This document shows positions 24,190 to 31,916 of a DNA stretch of 64,000 bases, in pieces; the first letter of the stretch is position 1; every line of letters starts with the position of its first letter. Source of the DNA: Scandinavium lactucae (GTDB lineage Bacteria; Pseudomonadota; Gammaproteobacteria; Enterobacterales; Enterobacteriaceae); the NCBI RefSeq assembly GCF_033843265.1, contig NZ_JAWXRD010000028.1, forward strand, positions 124,001 to 188,000, given 5' to 3'. Both the position numbers and the translations under genes were made by a program. Under the pieces are notes generated by a model that was not told the DNA's origin, did not search any database, and was given only the letters and a program-made list of their open reading frames with translations.

Positions 24190-25835
24190 TACCGCCAGCA
24201 GCTGCGGGGTGATGATGCGCAGGAACATCACCAGCGGATACACCGTGGCGTACGAGAGCGCCGCCGCGCCGCTGGTGGCGTGCAGATTATTGGCGAAAGC
24301 CAGTGCAGGCGGATCGGTCATCGACCCCGCCAGCATGCCGCACAACGTCAGATAGTTCATGTTGGCGAACATCCTCGCCAGAATGCCAACCGTCAGCAGC
24401 GGGACGGCGGTGATGAAGATGCCATAGCCAATCCAGCTCAGCCCGTCGCCTTCGGTCAGCGTGCGGACAAAATCGCCGCCGGATTTAAGGCCGACCACCG
24501 CCAGAAACAGCACTATCCCCAGTTCGCGCAGTGCCAGGTTGGCACTCGGCGGCATAAACCAATACAGTTTCCCGATGCTGCCAATGCGCCCGAGGATCAA
24601 CGCCATGATCAGCGGCCCGCCCGCCAGACCGAGCTTCAGCGCCACCGGGAAGCCCGGGATAAACAACGGCACCGACCCCAGCAGCACGCCCAGACCGATA
24701 CCGATAAACACCGGCAGCATCTGCACCTGCTGCAACTTTTGCTGCGCGTTACCGACCTCTGCCGCCACCGCATCAATCGACGCGGGCCGCCCGACCAAAT
24801 TGAGGATATCGCCAAACTGTAGACTGGCATTGCTGCTGGCCACCAGTTCGATACCCGCGCGATTAAGCCGGGAGATAACCACGTCATAACGTTGTTTCAG
24901 GTGCAGATCGCGGATTTTCTTGCCTAAAACTTTCTCGTTAGTGACCACCACGCGTTCAACTTTGAGGTCGGTACCGCGCGTCGACAGCGACGTTTCCACC
25001 TCTTTACCAATCACCAGCTGCGCATTGTGCAAATCCGCAGGCTGACCAACCAGATGCAGCAAGTCGCCCACGTGGATCAGCGTCCCGGGCGACGGCACCA
25101 TCAGCATTTCATCGCGCTTGAGCCGCGAGCAGATAATGTTGTCCCCGTTGAGCACCGGCACGTCCTGAATCGCCAGATTGTTAAGGTTAGGGTTTTCGAC
25201 CCGGATATTGATGGTTTGCAGCAAGACATGACCGTTCCCAACGCTGGTATCAAAATGCTGCGCTTCTTTTTCAACGTTGATACGAAAGAACAGCCGCATC
25301 AGCCACATGGTCAGCAGAATGCCGCAAATGCCGAACGGATAGGCCATCGCGTAGCTCATCCCCATTTGATCGACCACGTCGAATGGCACACCCAGGTCAC
25401 GCAAGATTTGCTGCCCGGCCCCCAGCGCCGGGGTGTTAGTCACCGCCCCGGAGAAAATGCCGAGCATCACCGGCAAGGGAATGGCAAACAGCTTATGCAG
25501 TAGGGCGGTGACCACTCCGCCGAGCAATACAATCAGGATGGCGAACAGGTTAAGCCGCAGGCCGGAGACGCGAAGCGAAGCGAAGCGAAAAACCCTGGCC
25601 CCACCTGAATACCGATGGTGTAGACGAACAGGATCAGGCCAAACTCCTGAATGAAATGCAGCATCGGGCCACTGAGCGTGACCCCGGCCTGCTCGATAAA
25701 GTGGCCGACGATAATCCCGCCAAACAGCACCCCACCGATACCAAACCCCACGCCGCGGATTTTGATATTGCCTATCCACAATCCCACCACGGCGACCAGT
25801 GCCAGCACGCTGACGGTCAATGCTATGTCACTCAT
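24169..25835 (-). pseudogene. yidE: YidE transporter (AspT/YbjL duplication family), frameshifted
   Basis: This is the 553-residue E. coli YidE equivalent: an N-terminal membrane block, two RCK_C domains (about residues 190-370) and a C-terminal membrane block. The start 'MSDIALTVSVLALV' is at 25835. Translation is in one frame to 'VGPGFFASLR', then shifts to another that continues 'VSGLRLNLF' to the end. The cause is one extra GCGAA unit in a four-copy tandem repeat at 25570-25589. Total length is exactly five bases more than an intact 553-codon gene. The early frame stops at 25533. Either a real inactivation or phase variation, or a sequencing error. Confidence 0.88.
25570..25589. repeat. 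Pentanucleotide tandem repeat (GCGAA)4 in yidE
   Basis: Four perfect GCGAA units in plus-strand orientation. Three units would keep yidE in frame; four shift it. Such repeats change by slipped-strand mispairing. Confidence 0.9.
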
Positions 25836-25918
25836 TGTATTTTCCCTGTGAATAACATTACGAATAACAGGGATTCTTGCAGAAATCATCGGGGATGTAT
25901 GGATCGTGGCGCACAAAA

Positions 25919-25939
25919 AAGCCCCGACTGGCGGGGCTT
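25919..25939 (-). terminator. Terminator of ibpAB
   Basis: On the minus strand a GCCCCGC/CGGGGC stem is followed by a run of six T. It lies 17 bp beyond the ibpB stop. Confidence 0.85.
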
Positions 25940-25955
25940 CGTGAGGGCTAAAACC

Positions 25956-26384
25956 TTAGCTGTTTAACGCCGGGCGTTCGCTGATGGCGATCCGCTGTGG
26001 GGCGATGGCTTCTGGCACGTTACGGGTCAAATCAATGTGCAACAGCCCGTTGGTAAAGGTCGCCCCGCTGACTTCCATATGTTCAGCTAGGGTGAAACTC
26101 AAATTGAATGCCTGCGTCACTAGTCCCTGATGGAGGTAGGACGGCTCTTTCTCAGGCTTAGTCGGGTTGCCTTTAATCGTCAGACGGGTGCCTTCCAGCT
26201 GGATGTCTAACTCGTCCTGACGGAAGCCCGCCAGTGCCAGGGTGATGCGATAGTGGTTATCGTCGCTCTTTTCAATGTTATACGGTGGGAAACCTTGAGC
26301 ATCACCGGGATTGAGCATGGCGTTGGCCAGTTTATCGAAGCCAATCCACTGACGCAGCATCGGGGTTAAATCGTAATTACGCAT
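25956..26384 (-). CDS. ibpB: Small heat-shock protein IbpB
   Basis: A 142-residue alpha-crystallin-type chaperone that binds denatured protein and keeps aggregates dispersed for DnaK/ClpB, together with IbpA. The crystallin domain is at about residues 35-125, with 'YRITLALAGFRQDELDIQLEG' (in part) at its start; the C-terminus ends in a short tail with the 'I.I' type motif ('RIAI'). It is second in the ibpAB operon, 111 bp after ibpA. A GGGCGGC/GCCGCCC hairpin (26471-26488) in the gap may adjust ibpB output. The Shine-Dalgarno is within a thermosensor-like stem. Confidence 0.95.
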   Translation of the reverse strand: MRNYDLTPMLRQWIGFDKLANAMLNPGDAQGFPPYNIEKSDDNHYRITLALAGFRQDELDIQLEGTRLTIKGNPTKPEKEPSYLHQGLVTQAFNLSFTLAEHMEVSGATFTNGLLHIDLTRNVPEAIAPQRIAISERPALNS

Positions 26385-26391
26385 GGTGTTT

Positions 26392-26409
26392 CTCCTTCTA
26401 AGAAGCGAG
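26392..26409 (-). promoter_or_regulatory. ROSE-like RNA thermometer stem of ibpB
   Basis: On the minus strand CTC-G-CTTC-TTA-GAAG-GAG folds so that the Shine-Dalgarno GGAG is paired, with a single bulged G, as in ROSE elements. The ibpA leader has the same build. Confidence 0.7.
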
Positions 26410-26495
26410 TGTGTTCCTGCAAGTTCTGGACTCGCAGTTGCTCCCTTACGGCGAGCATCGGGTTGTAGTTGGGCGGCGCAGGCCGCCCGTCAGAA

Positions 26496-26909
26496 TCAGT
26501 TAATTTCAATCCGGCGCGGTTTGTTGGCTTCGGGAACCACACGCTGCAAATCGATGTACAGCAGGCCGTTCACCAGGTTGGCACCTTTAACATGAATATT
26601 TTCTGCCAGCTGGAATTTGCGCTCAAAGTTGCGCTCAGCGATGCCCTGATACAGATAGGTACGTTCTTTTTGTTCATCAGGGTGAGAGCCTTTGACCACC
26701 AGCAGGTTATCCTGGGCGGTAATGTCCAGCTCGCTTTCGGCAAATCCAGCCACCGCAATGGCGATGCGGTAATGGTTTTCGTCCACTAATTCAACGTTGT
26801 ACGGAGGGTATCCGCCGTTGCTCTGGCTCTGGTTGTTTTCGAGCAGGTTAAACAGACGGTCAAAACCAATTGCGGAACGGTACAGCGGGGATAGATCGAA
26901 GTTACGCAT
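26496..26909 (-). CDS. ibpA: Small heat-shock protein IbpA
   Basis: A 137-residue small heat-shock chaperone, the same length as E. coli IbpA ('MRNFDLSPLYRSAIGFDRLF' start, crystallin domain about residues 35-125, C-terminal 'PRRIEIN' with an I-x-I motif). It co-assembles with IbpB on misfolded proteins; IbpA also represses its own mRNA in E. coli. ATG 26909 is chosen over a frame opening at 26981 because of family length and the AGGAG in the leader. It is expressed from a sigma32-type promoter with a ROSE-like thermometer. Confidence 0.95.
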   Translation of the reverse strand: MRNFDLSPLYRSAIGFDRLFNLLENNQSQSNGGYPPYNVELVDENHYRIAIAVAGFAESELDITAQDNLLVVKGSHPDEQKERTYLYQGIAERNFERKFQLAENIHVKGANLVNGLLYIDLQRVVPEANKPRRIEIN

Positions 26910-26918
26910 AATCAAAAA

Positions 26919-26938
26919 GCTCCTGAAATCAGCGAGAA
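26919..26938 (-). promoter_or_regulatory. ROSE-type RNA thermometer of ibpA
   Basis: On the minus strand CTC-G-CTGA-TT-TCAG-GAG sequesters the AGGAG ribosome site in a hairpin with one bulged G, the diagnostic ROSE arrangement. Heat would melt it and permit translation. Confidence 0.8.
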
Positions 26939-27015
26939 TAGACAGACCTTCCACAATGGACAGGTCACGCGCCCCAAACACCCCTCAGGCATGTTCGTTA
27001 GTGGGCCACACTCTT

Positions 27016-27045
27016 AAAATGGGATTTCTGGAACGTTTATCAAGG
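27016..27045 (-). promoter_or_regulatory. Sigma32 promoter of ibpAB
   Basis: On the minus strand CCCCTTGAT and CCCATTTTA are spaced like the sigma32 elements CTTGAAA and CCCCATnT, about 110 bases before ibpA. The rest of the 26910-27219 interval holds the ibpA leader and no gene. Confidence 0.7.
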
Positions 27046-27219
27046 GGACCTGTCTTACTTTTTTTGCACTTTCGGTCACAGGACATAGACTGAAAGACTG
27101 CACAGGCAGGGAAAGTGCGACAGACGCCACAGAGCGCTGGTTTCGGACTATTTATTTTTTCAGCGGGCCGTTATAACCCGATACACAAGCACTTCGCGTG
27201 CTGGCAAAGATGATAACGC

Positions 27220-27552
27220 ATGATGAAAATTTTAATTTTGTTACCCGTTTTATATTCAGGGATGATGGCACTGACAGGCTGCTCCAGCGTGATGTCTCAC
27301 ACCGGTGGCAAAGAAGGGACCTATCCAGGCACGCGCGCCAGTGCAGAAATGCTGGGCGATGAAGCCACCGGCTGGGGAACCAAGTCGCTGGTTGCCCTGG
27401 ATATGCCACTCACCGCCGTCGCGGATACGCTGCTGCTGCCGTGGGATCTGTTCCGCAAAGACAACACCGTTCGCACCCGCGTGGAGAAAAGCGAGAAAGA
27501 AACGCAGGCGATGAATGCCATTATCCCGCCCGCGGCTATGCCTGCGCCGTAA
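27220..27552 (+). CDS. yidQ: Lipoprotein YidQ (YceK/YidQ family)
   Basis: A 110-residue lipoprotein with a signal peptide and lipobox 'LTGC' at about residues 18-21. Ser at +2 predicts sorting to the outer membrane. 'SSVMSHTGGKEGTYPGTRAS' and 'DTLLLPWDLFRKD' match E. coli YidQ. The function is unknown; the family is broadly conserved next to ibpA. It is divergent from ibpA and converges on yidR, whose stop is 2 bp away. Confidence 0.9.
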   Translation: MMKILILLPVLYSGMMALTGCSSVMSHTGGKEGTYPGTRASAEMLGDEATGWGTKSLVALDMPLTAVADTLLLPWDLFRKDNTVRTRVEKSEKETQAMNAIIPPAAMPAP

Positions 27553-27553
27553 C

Positions 27554-28777
27554 TCAGACCGCTGTTTTCGCGGCCCACAGCTGGCGATAGCCGTGCGTTT
27601 CCTCCATCCAGGCAACGACATCTCCCTTGGGGGAGAAAACCACCGCATCGCCTGACGGAGGATTTTCATGATCGGCCGTCAAAAAGTGAATCTCTCCGCG
27701 CTGCGCATCGCAAAGTGCAATCCGATTTTCCACCACCAATCCCAGCCATTTCCCTGACGGATGCCAGTTGAACGCCGACTGGATGCCGCTGCAATGCGTC
27801 AGCTGGCGCAGGCCGCTGCCGTCCGCTGCAATCAGCCACAGCTGAACCACGCCCGCGTCATCGCGCATCAGAAACGCAATGCGGTTGCCCTGGGGATCAG
27901 CGCGAACCCAATGGCGCGGCACGTTCACCAACCCCGGATACGTCCGGTCATGGGTAAAGGTCAGACGACGCTGAACCACACCCGCGGGTGGTGCTGGCAG
28001 GGTGTTTTCCGTACCACACAGCGGGGCATCGCCCGCGCGTTTCCAGCCAGCTTCCTCTGTCGGCAGCGTGACGATAAACAGCTCCGGCACTTTTTCACCG
28101 CTGAGCGACAGAGTATCGCCGATAAACGCCAGCTGTGAATTGCCAACCCAGCCCTCTTCATAGGCACGATTGATTTCATCGCTGCCCGGCTGCGGCTGCG
28201 GGGTGGTTTGGCTGACCAGCACGCTCCAGTGGCTGCCCGCATATTCACGCGGATGATGGCCCGACGGGGTAACCGGGCCAAACGGCACCGCCACCCCGAC
28301 GTTGCGTAAATCCAGCGCCGGGTCGCGCTCACGCAGCACGTGATCGTTATAGGTAAAGCTCACGTTTTCGCCGTTCGGGCTATACACATGAACATGGCTA
28401 CCGCCGCGCAGCGCGCCCGCTGTAAACGGCGGCGTGATATCCATCGCATCAAGATTATGGGTGTCGCCCTGATACGTCACCACGCCACGCCGGTGGTGGA
28501 AATCGTACTGCCAGGTCGCATCCGGGTGTTCCGGGCCATGAATGAAGACGTAACGTTCGTCCTGCGGATGCACTGTGACCACGCCCACATGTGCGCCGTC
28601 GGTAGCACGGTAAATCACCTCTGTTTCGCCGCTGTGGATATTGACGCGCTCAATGGTTTCCCCGGTAAACGAAGCGCCGGAAGGACGCACGTCGAATACC
28701 AGCCATTGGCCGTCAGGCGTCCAGGTTTGGGTGTTGGTTAACTGATGATGGCGGGAGGCAAAAGTGATTTGTTTCAT
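27554..28777 (-). CDS. yidR: TolB-like beta-propeller protein YidR
   Basis: A 407-residue protein of the YidR/DUF3748 family with repeated WD/TolB-like blades ('WTPDGQWLVFDVRPSG', 'WHPSGKWLG', 'VFSPKGDVVAW'). No signal peptide is visible, so it is probably cytoplasmic. ATG 28777 matches the E. coli start 'MKQITF'; an in-frame ATG at 28819 is less likely. Function is unknown. It is slightly shorter than the 415 residues of the K-12 protein. Confidence 0.88.
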   Translation of the reverse strand: MKQITFASRHHQLTNTQTWTPDGQWLVFDVRPSGASFTGETIERVNIHSGETEVIYRATDGAHVGVVTVHPQDERYVFIHGPEHPDATWQYDFHHRRGVVTYQGDTHNLDAMDITPPFTAGALRGGSHVHVYSPNGENVSFTYNDHVLRERDPALDLRNVGVAVPFGPVTPSGHHPREYAGSHWSVLVSQTTPQPQPGSDEINRAYEEGWVGNSQLAFIGDTLSLSGEKVPELFIVTLPTEEAGWKRAGDAPLCGTENTLPAPPAGVVQRRLTFTHDRTYPGLVNVPRHWVRADPQGNRIAFLMRDDAGVVQLWLIAADGSGLRQLTHCSGIQSAFNWHPSGKWLGLVVENRIALCDAQRGEIHFLTADHENPPSGDAVVFSPKGDVVAWMEETHGYRQLWAAKTAV

Positions 28778-28835
28778 GGAGGTACCCTGATGCGCGTTGG
28801 TTGCATCAGGGTATAGCAAAGCCTGGCGCTTTACA

Positions 28836-29648
28836 TCAGTTCAGAACGAACTTCTCAATCGCATACGCGACGCCGTCTTCGAGGTTGGATTTGGTGACAA
28901 AGTTCGCGACCTCTTTCACCGAAGGAATGGCGTTTTCCATCGCCACGCCCATGCCAGCGTATTCGATCATCGCAATGTCATTTTCCTGGTCACCCAGCGT
29001 CATTACTTCTTCCGGTTTAATACCCAGCGTATCAGCCAGCGATTTTACGCCGGTGCCTTTATTGACGCGTTTATCGAGGATTTCGAGGAAGTACGGCGCA
29101 CTTTTCAGCACGGTGTATTTCTCTTTCACGTCTGCCGGAATGCGGGAAATGGCCTTGTCGAGAATCGCGGGCTCGTCAATCATCATCACCTTCAGCAGTT
29201 GAATATCGCGATCCATGTTTTCCGCTTCGCAGAACACCAGCGGGATAGTCGCGACGTAGGATTCATGCACGGTGTAATAGCTGACGTCACGGTTGGCGGT
29301 GTACAGCGTGTTGCGATCGAGCGCGTGGAAGTGGGAACCCACCTCGCGGGAAAGCTGTTCCAGATAACGGTAATCATCGTAACTCAATGCCGTTTGCGCC
29401 ACCGTGCTGCCGTCGCTAGCTTTCTGTACCAGAGCGCCGTTATAGGTGATGCAGTAATCGCCTTCCTGTTCCATGTGCAGTTCTTTCAGGTAGTTATGAA
29501 CACCGGCATACGGGCGACCGGTACACAGCACCACCTTCACGCCGCGTTCACGCGCCGCCGCAATGGCCTTTTTAACCGCCGGAGAAATAGTATGGTCGGG
29601 CAGGAGCAACGTTCCGTCCATGTCGATTGCAATGAGTTTGATAGCCAT
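28836..29648 (-). CDS. yidA: HAD sugar-phosphate phosphatase YidA
   Basis: A 270-residue HAD-IIB phosphatase. Motif I is 'IDMDGTLLLPD' (nucleophile Asp about residue 9), motif II 'CTGRPY', and motif IV 'GDQENDIAMIEYAG'. The cap domain lies between motifs II and III. The E. coli enzyme dephosphorylates a range of sugar phosphates, including erythrose-4-phosphate. Length and start match E. coli. yidB, its usual neighbour, is missing; an oxidoreductase/LysR pair takes that place before gyrB. Confidence 0.93.
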   Translation of the reverse strand: MAIKLIAIDMDGTLLLPDHTISPAVKKAIAAARERGVKVVLCTGRPYAGVHNYLKELHMEQEGDYCITYNGALVQKASDGSTVAQTALSYDDYRYLEQLSREVGSHFHALDRNTLYTANRDVSYYTVHESYVATIPLVFCEAENMDRDIQLLKVMMIDEPAILDKAISRIPADVKEKYTVLKSAPYFLEILDKRVNKGTGVKSLADTLGIKPEEVMTLGDQENDIAMIEYAGMGVAMENAIPSVKEVANFVTKSNLEDGVAYAIEKFVLN

Positions 29649-29749
29649 AGGATCCCCGAGATAAGTGAGTTCTTACTCATGCTAACGCGATTCCGCGCAC
29701 AAAAATAGAGCTGCGAGTGCAGAGAAACAGGTCCCTTTTAACGTAAAAC

Positions 29750-29765
29750 GCCACCCGAAGGTGGC
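29750..29765 (-). terminator. Terminator of the MDR oxidoreductase gene
   Basis: On the minus strand GCCACC-TTCG-GGTGGC is followed by GTTTTAC, 32 bp after the stop. It is a stable UUCG tetraloop stem. Confidence 0.75.
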
Positions 29766-29797
29766 AGAGAAGACGCTAGCGGGCAGCAGATTAATGC

Positions 29798-30823
29798 TTA
29801 CTCTCGGGTGAGGACAATTTTTCCCAACGCGCCGCTATCCAGATGTTGAAGCGCCTGCGAAAGCTGGTCGAAACGGTAGCGTTGCGCAATCACTGGCTTT
29901 AGCTGCGTGGCATCCACCGCGCGGACAAAGTCTTCCAGAGCCCGACGATGCCCGACCCCAATCCCCTGAATCACCGCTGATTTCAACAACAGCTCGCTTG
30001 CAGGCAGCGAAATTTCGCTACCTTCCAGCACGCCAATCACCGATATACGCCCGTGAACGGCAACCGCCCGTAGCGAGTTTTTGAGATTTGCTCCGCCCAC
30101 GGTCTCAATAATGTGGTCTATACCGCGATCCTGCGTCAGGCCGTACACTGCTTCTGTCCAGTCACCCTTCAGGCGATTGATGCCATGATCGGCACCAAGC
30201 GCTTTGGCTCGCGCCAGCTTTTCATCACTACCCGAGGTGACAAAGACCTCCGCACCGTGCGCTTTTGCGATTTGTAACGCAAACATGGCAACGCCACCAG
30301 TACCCTGCACCAGCACCGTCTGCCCGGCCCGAAGCCCCCCTCGTTCGATCAGTGCAAACCACGCGGTCAGCCCTGCGCACGGCAGGGTACTGGCCTCAAC
30401 ATCATCCAGCGTGTTCGGGGCCGCCACCAGCCCGTTTTCATTCATAATCACATACTCTGCCAGCATCCCCTGAAAGTAGCCGCCCAGCGTGCGATAAGGC
30501 AGCGTGCGAGCGTCCCCGGCAGGTTTACCCTCAATCCACTCGGGCGAAAACGTAGAGATGACCCGCGCACCGACTCTAAAACGCGTCACCCCTTCACCTG
30601 TGCTGTCGATTACGCCCGCCATGTCGGACGCCGGGGTGAACGGAAATGCCAGGTATATCGGCATACTGCCTTCGATCACCATTTTGTCGCGATAGTTGAG
30701 CGCCACCGCATTCACCCGCACCCGGACCTCACCGGGACCCGGCTGTGGAATGGTCTCCTGAGTCAGATGGAGGTTTTCACGCCCAAGCGCGTTCAGGGTC
30801 CAGCGTTGCATTGTGTCAGTCAT
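29798..30823 (-). CDS. Zinc-free MDR (quinone-oxidoreductase-like) dehydrogenase
   Basis: A 341-residue medium-chain reductase. The GroES-like N-terminal half contains 'ALNYRDKMVIEGSMP', and the Rossmann domain starts at 'VLVQGTGGVAMFALQIAKAHGAE'-type sequence near residue 170. The structural-zinc Cys cluster is absent, suggesting an NAD(P)H-dependent quinone or enone reductase rather than a zinc alcohol dehydrogenase. GGAGAA precedes ATG 30823. It is divergent from a LysR gene, 111 bp away, which probably controls it. The substrate is unknown. Confidence 0.8.
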   Translation of the reverse strand: MTDTMQRWTLNALGRENLHLTQETIPQPGPGEVRVRVNAVALNYRDKMVIEGSMPIYLAFPFTPASDMAGVIDSTGEGVTRFRVGARVISTFSPEWIEGKPAGDARTLPYRTLGGYFQGMLAEYVIMNENGLVAAPNTLDDVEASTLPCAGLTAWFALIERGGLRAGQTVLVQGTGGVAMFALQIAKAHGAEVFVTSGSDEKLARAKALGADHGINRLKGDWTEAVYGLTQDRGIDHIIETVGGANLKNSLRAVAVHGRISVIGVLEGSEISLPASELLLKSAVIQGIGVGHRRALEDFVRAVDATQLKPVIAQRYRFDQLSQALQHLDSGALGKIVLTRE

Positions 30824-30934
30824 TTTGTTCTCCGCATCATCACATGAGCTTTCAATACCTACAGTCTAACGTTGACGCTGAGGCTCCAGTGGCGATAAGT
30901 TGTCTCATTATTGACGCCGCAATGGATACATTTA

Positions 30935-31846
30935 ATGAGCGATAGCCTGAAGGATATTCCCGTTTTCGTTGCCGCCGTTGAGGCTGGCAGTTTTGCGCAG
31001 GCCGCTACCCGCTTGCATGTATCGCGCTCGGCGGTAGGGAAAAGTATTGCGCGGCTGGAAGAACGACTCGGCGTGCGTTTATTTCAGCGAACGACCCGTA
31101 CGCAAAGCCTAACCGACGACGGCACGCTGTTTTACGAACGCTGCCATCGCGCGCTGGAAGATATTCGCCATGCGCAAATGCTGCTGGAATCCGGAAAACA
31201 TCAGGTGAGCGGCCGCCTGCGCATCTCGTTGCCGGTGCTGTTTGGCCGACAATGCGTCGCACCGTTACTGGTCGAGTGGGCAAGAGAACACCCCGGGATC
31301 ACCCTGGAAATGTCATTCAGCGATCGTGTGGTTGATATCGTGGAAGAAGGGTTTGATATGGCCATTCGCAACGGTACGCTACCTGACAGCTCATCGCTGG
31401 TGGCCAGAAAATTAGGTGAACACCGGATGGTCCTGTGCGCCGCGCCAGTGTACCTGGCAAAGAACGGCGTGCCACTGAACGTCTCCGCGCTGAATGCTCA
31501 TACCACTATTAACTACCTCCAGGCAGGTAAAGTTTTGCCCTGGCAGCTCGCAGACGACGAGGGCGATGGGCATATTTTCATCCCCAAATCGCAGATTAAT
31601 ATGGATGATTTGCAGGCGATTGCCGATGCGGCTCTGGCGGGGCACGGTATTGCGTGGTTGCCGTGCTGGATGGTTCGCCGCGACGTAAAAGAGGACAAGC
31701 TGATTCCCCTTTTACAGCAAGCACGTGATGTGCGGTTTGATGTTCAGGCGGTCTGGTCGCAAACGCGGCATCTGCCGCTGAAGGTGAGGCTTGCCGTAGA
31801 CAGGCTGGTGGCGCGTTTGCCTGATGTGATGTCGATTGACGGATAG
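30935..31846 (+). CDS. LysR-family regulator
   Basis: A 303-residue LTTR. The N-terminal winged HTH ('FVAAVEAGSFAQAATRLHVSRSAVGKSIARLE', residues about 10-41, shown in full for recognition of helix pattern only in part here) belongs to the CrgA-like subgroup, followed by an effector domain from about 90. ATG 30935 gives the usual short N-terminus. It is likely to regulate the divergent oxidoreductase in response to a quinone-like or reactive compound, by analogy with other LysR/MDR pairs. It converges on gyrB with a shared terminator. Confidence 0.82.
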   Translation: MSDSLKDIPVFVAAVEAGSFAQAATRLHVSRSAVGKSIARLEERLGVRLFQRTTRTQSLTDDGTLFYERCHRALEDIRHAQMLLESGKHQVSGRLRISLPVLFGRQCVAPLLVEWAREHPGITLEMSFSDRVVDIVEEGFDMAIRNGTLPDSSSLVARKLGEHRMVLCAAPVYLAKNGVPLNVSALNAHTTINYLQAGKVLPWQLADDEGDGHIFIPKSQINMDDLQAIADAALAGHGIAWLPCWMVRRDVKEDKLIPLLQQARDVRFDVQAVWSQTRHLPLKVRLAVDRLVARLPDVMSIDG

Positions 31847-31870
31847 CGACCCCGCCATACTGAAGGCATA

Positions 31871-31895
31871 AAAAAGCCGCGCATATCGCGCGGCT
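31871..31895. terminator. Terminator between LysR gene and gyrB
   Basis: GCCGCGC (31876-31882) and GCGCGGC (31888-31894) pair around ATATC. On the minus strand the stem is followed by a T run (complement of 31870-31875), so it ends the gyrB transcript. It is also placed to stop the LysR transcript. Confidence 0.85.
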
Positions 31896-31916
31896 CTTCA
31901 TTACAGCATCGATCGC

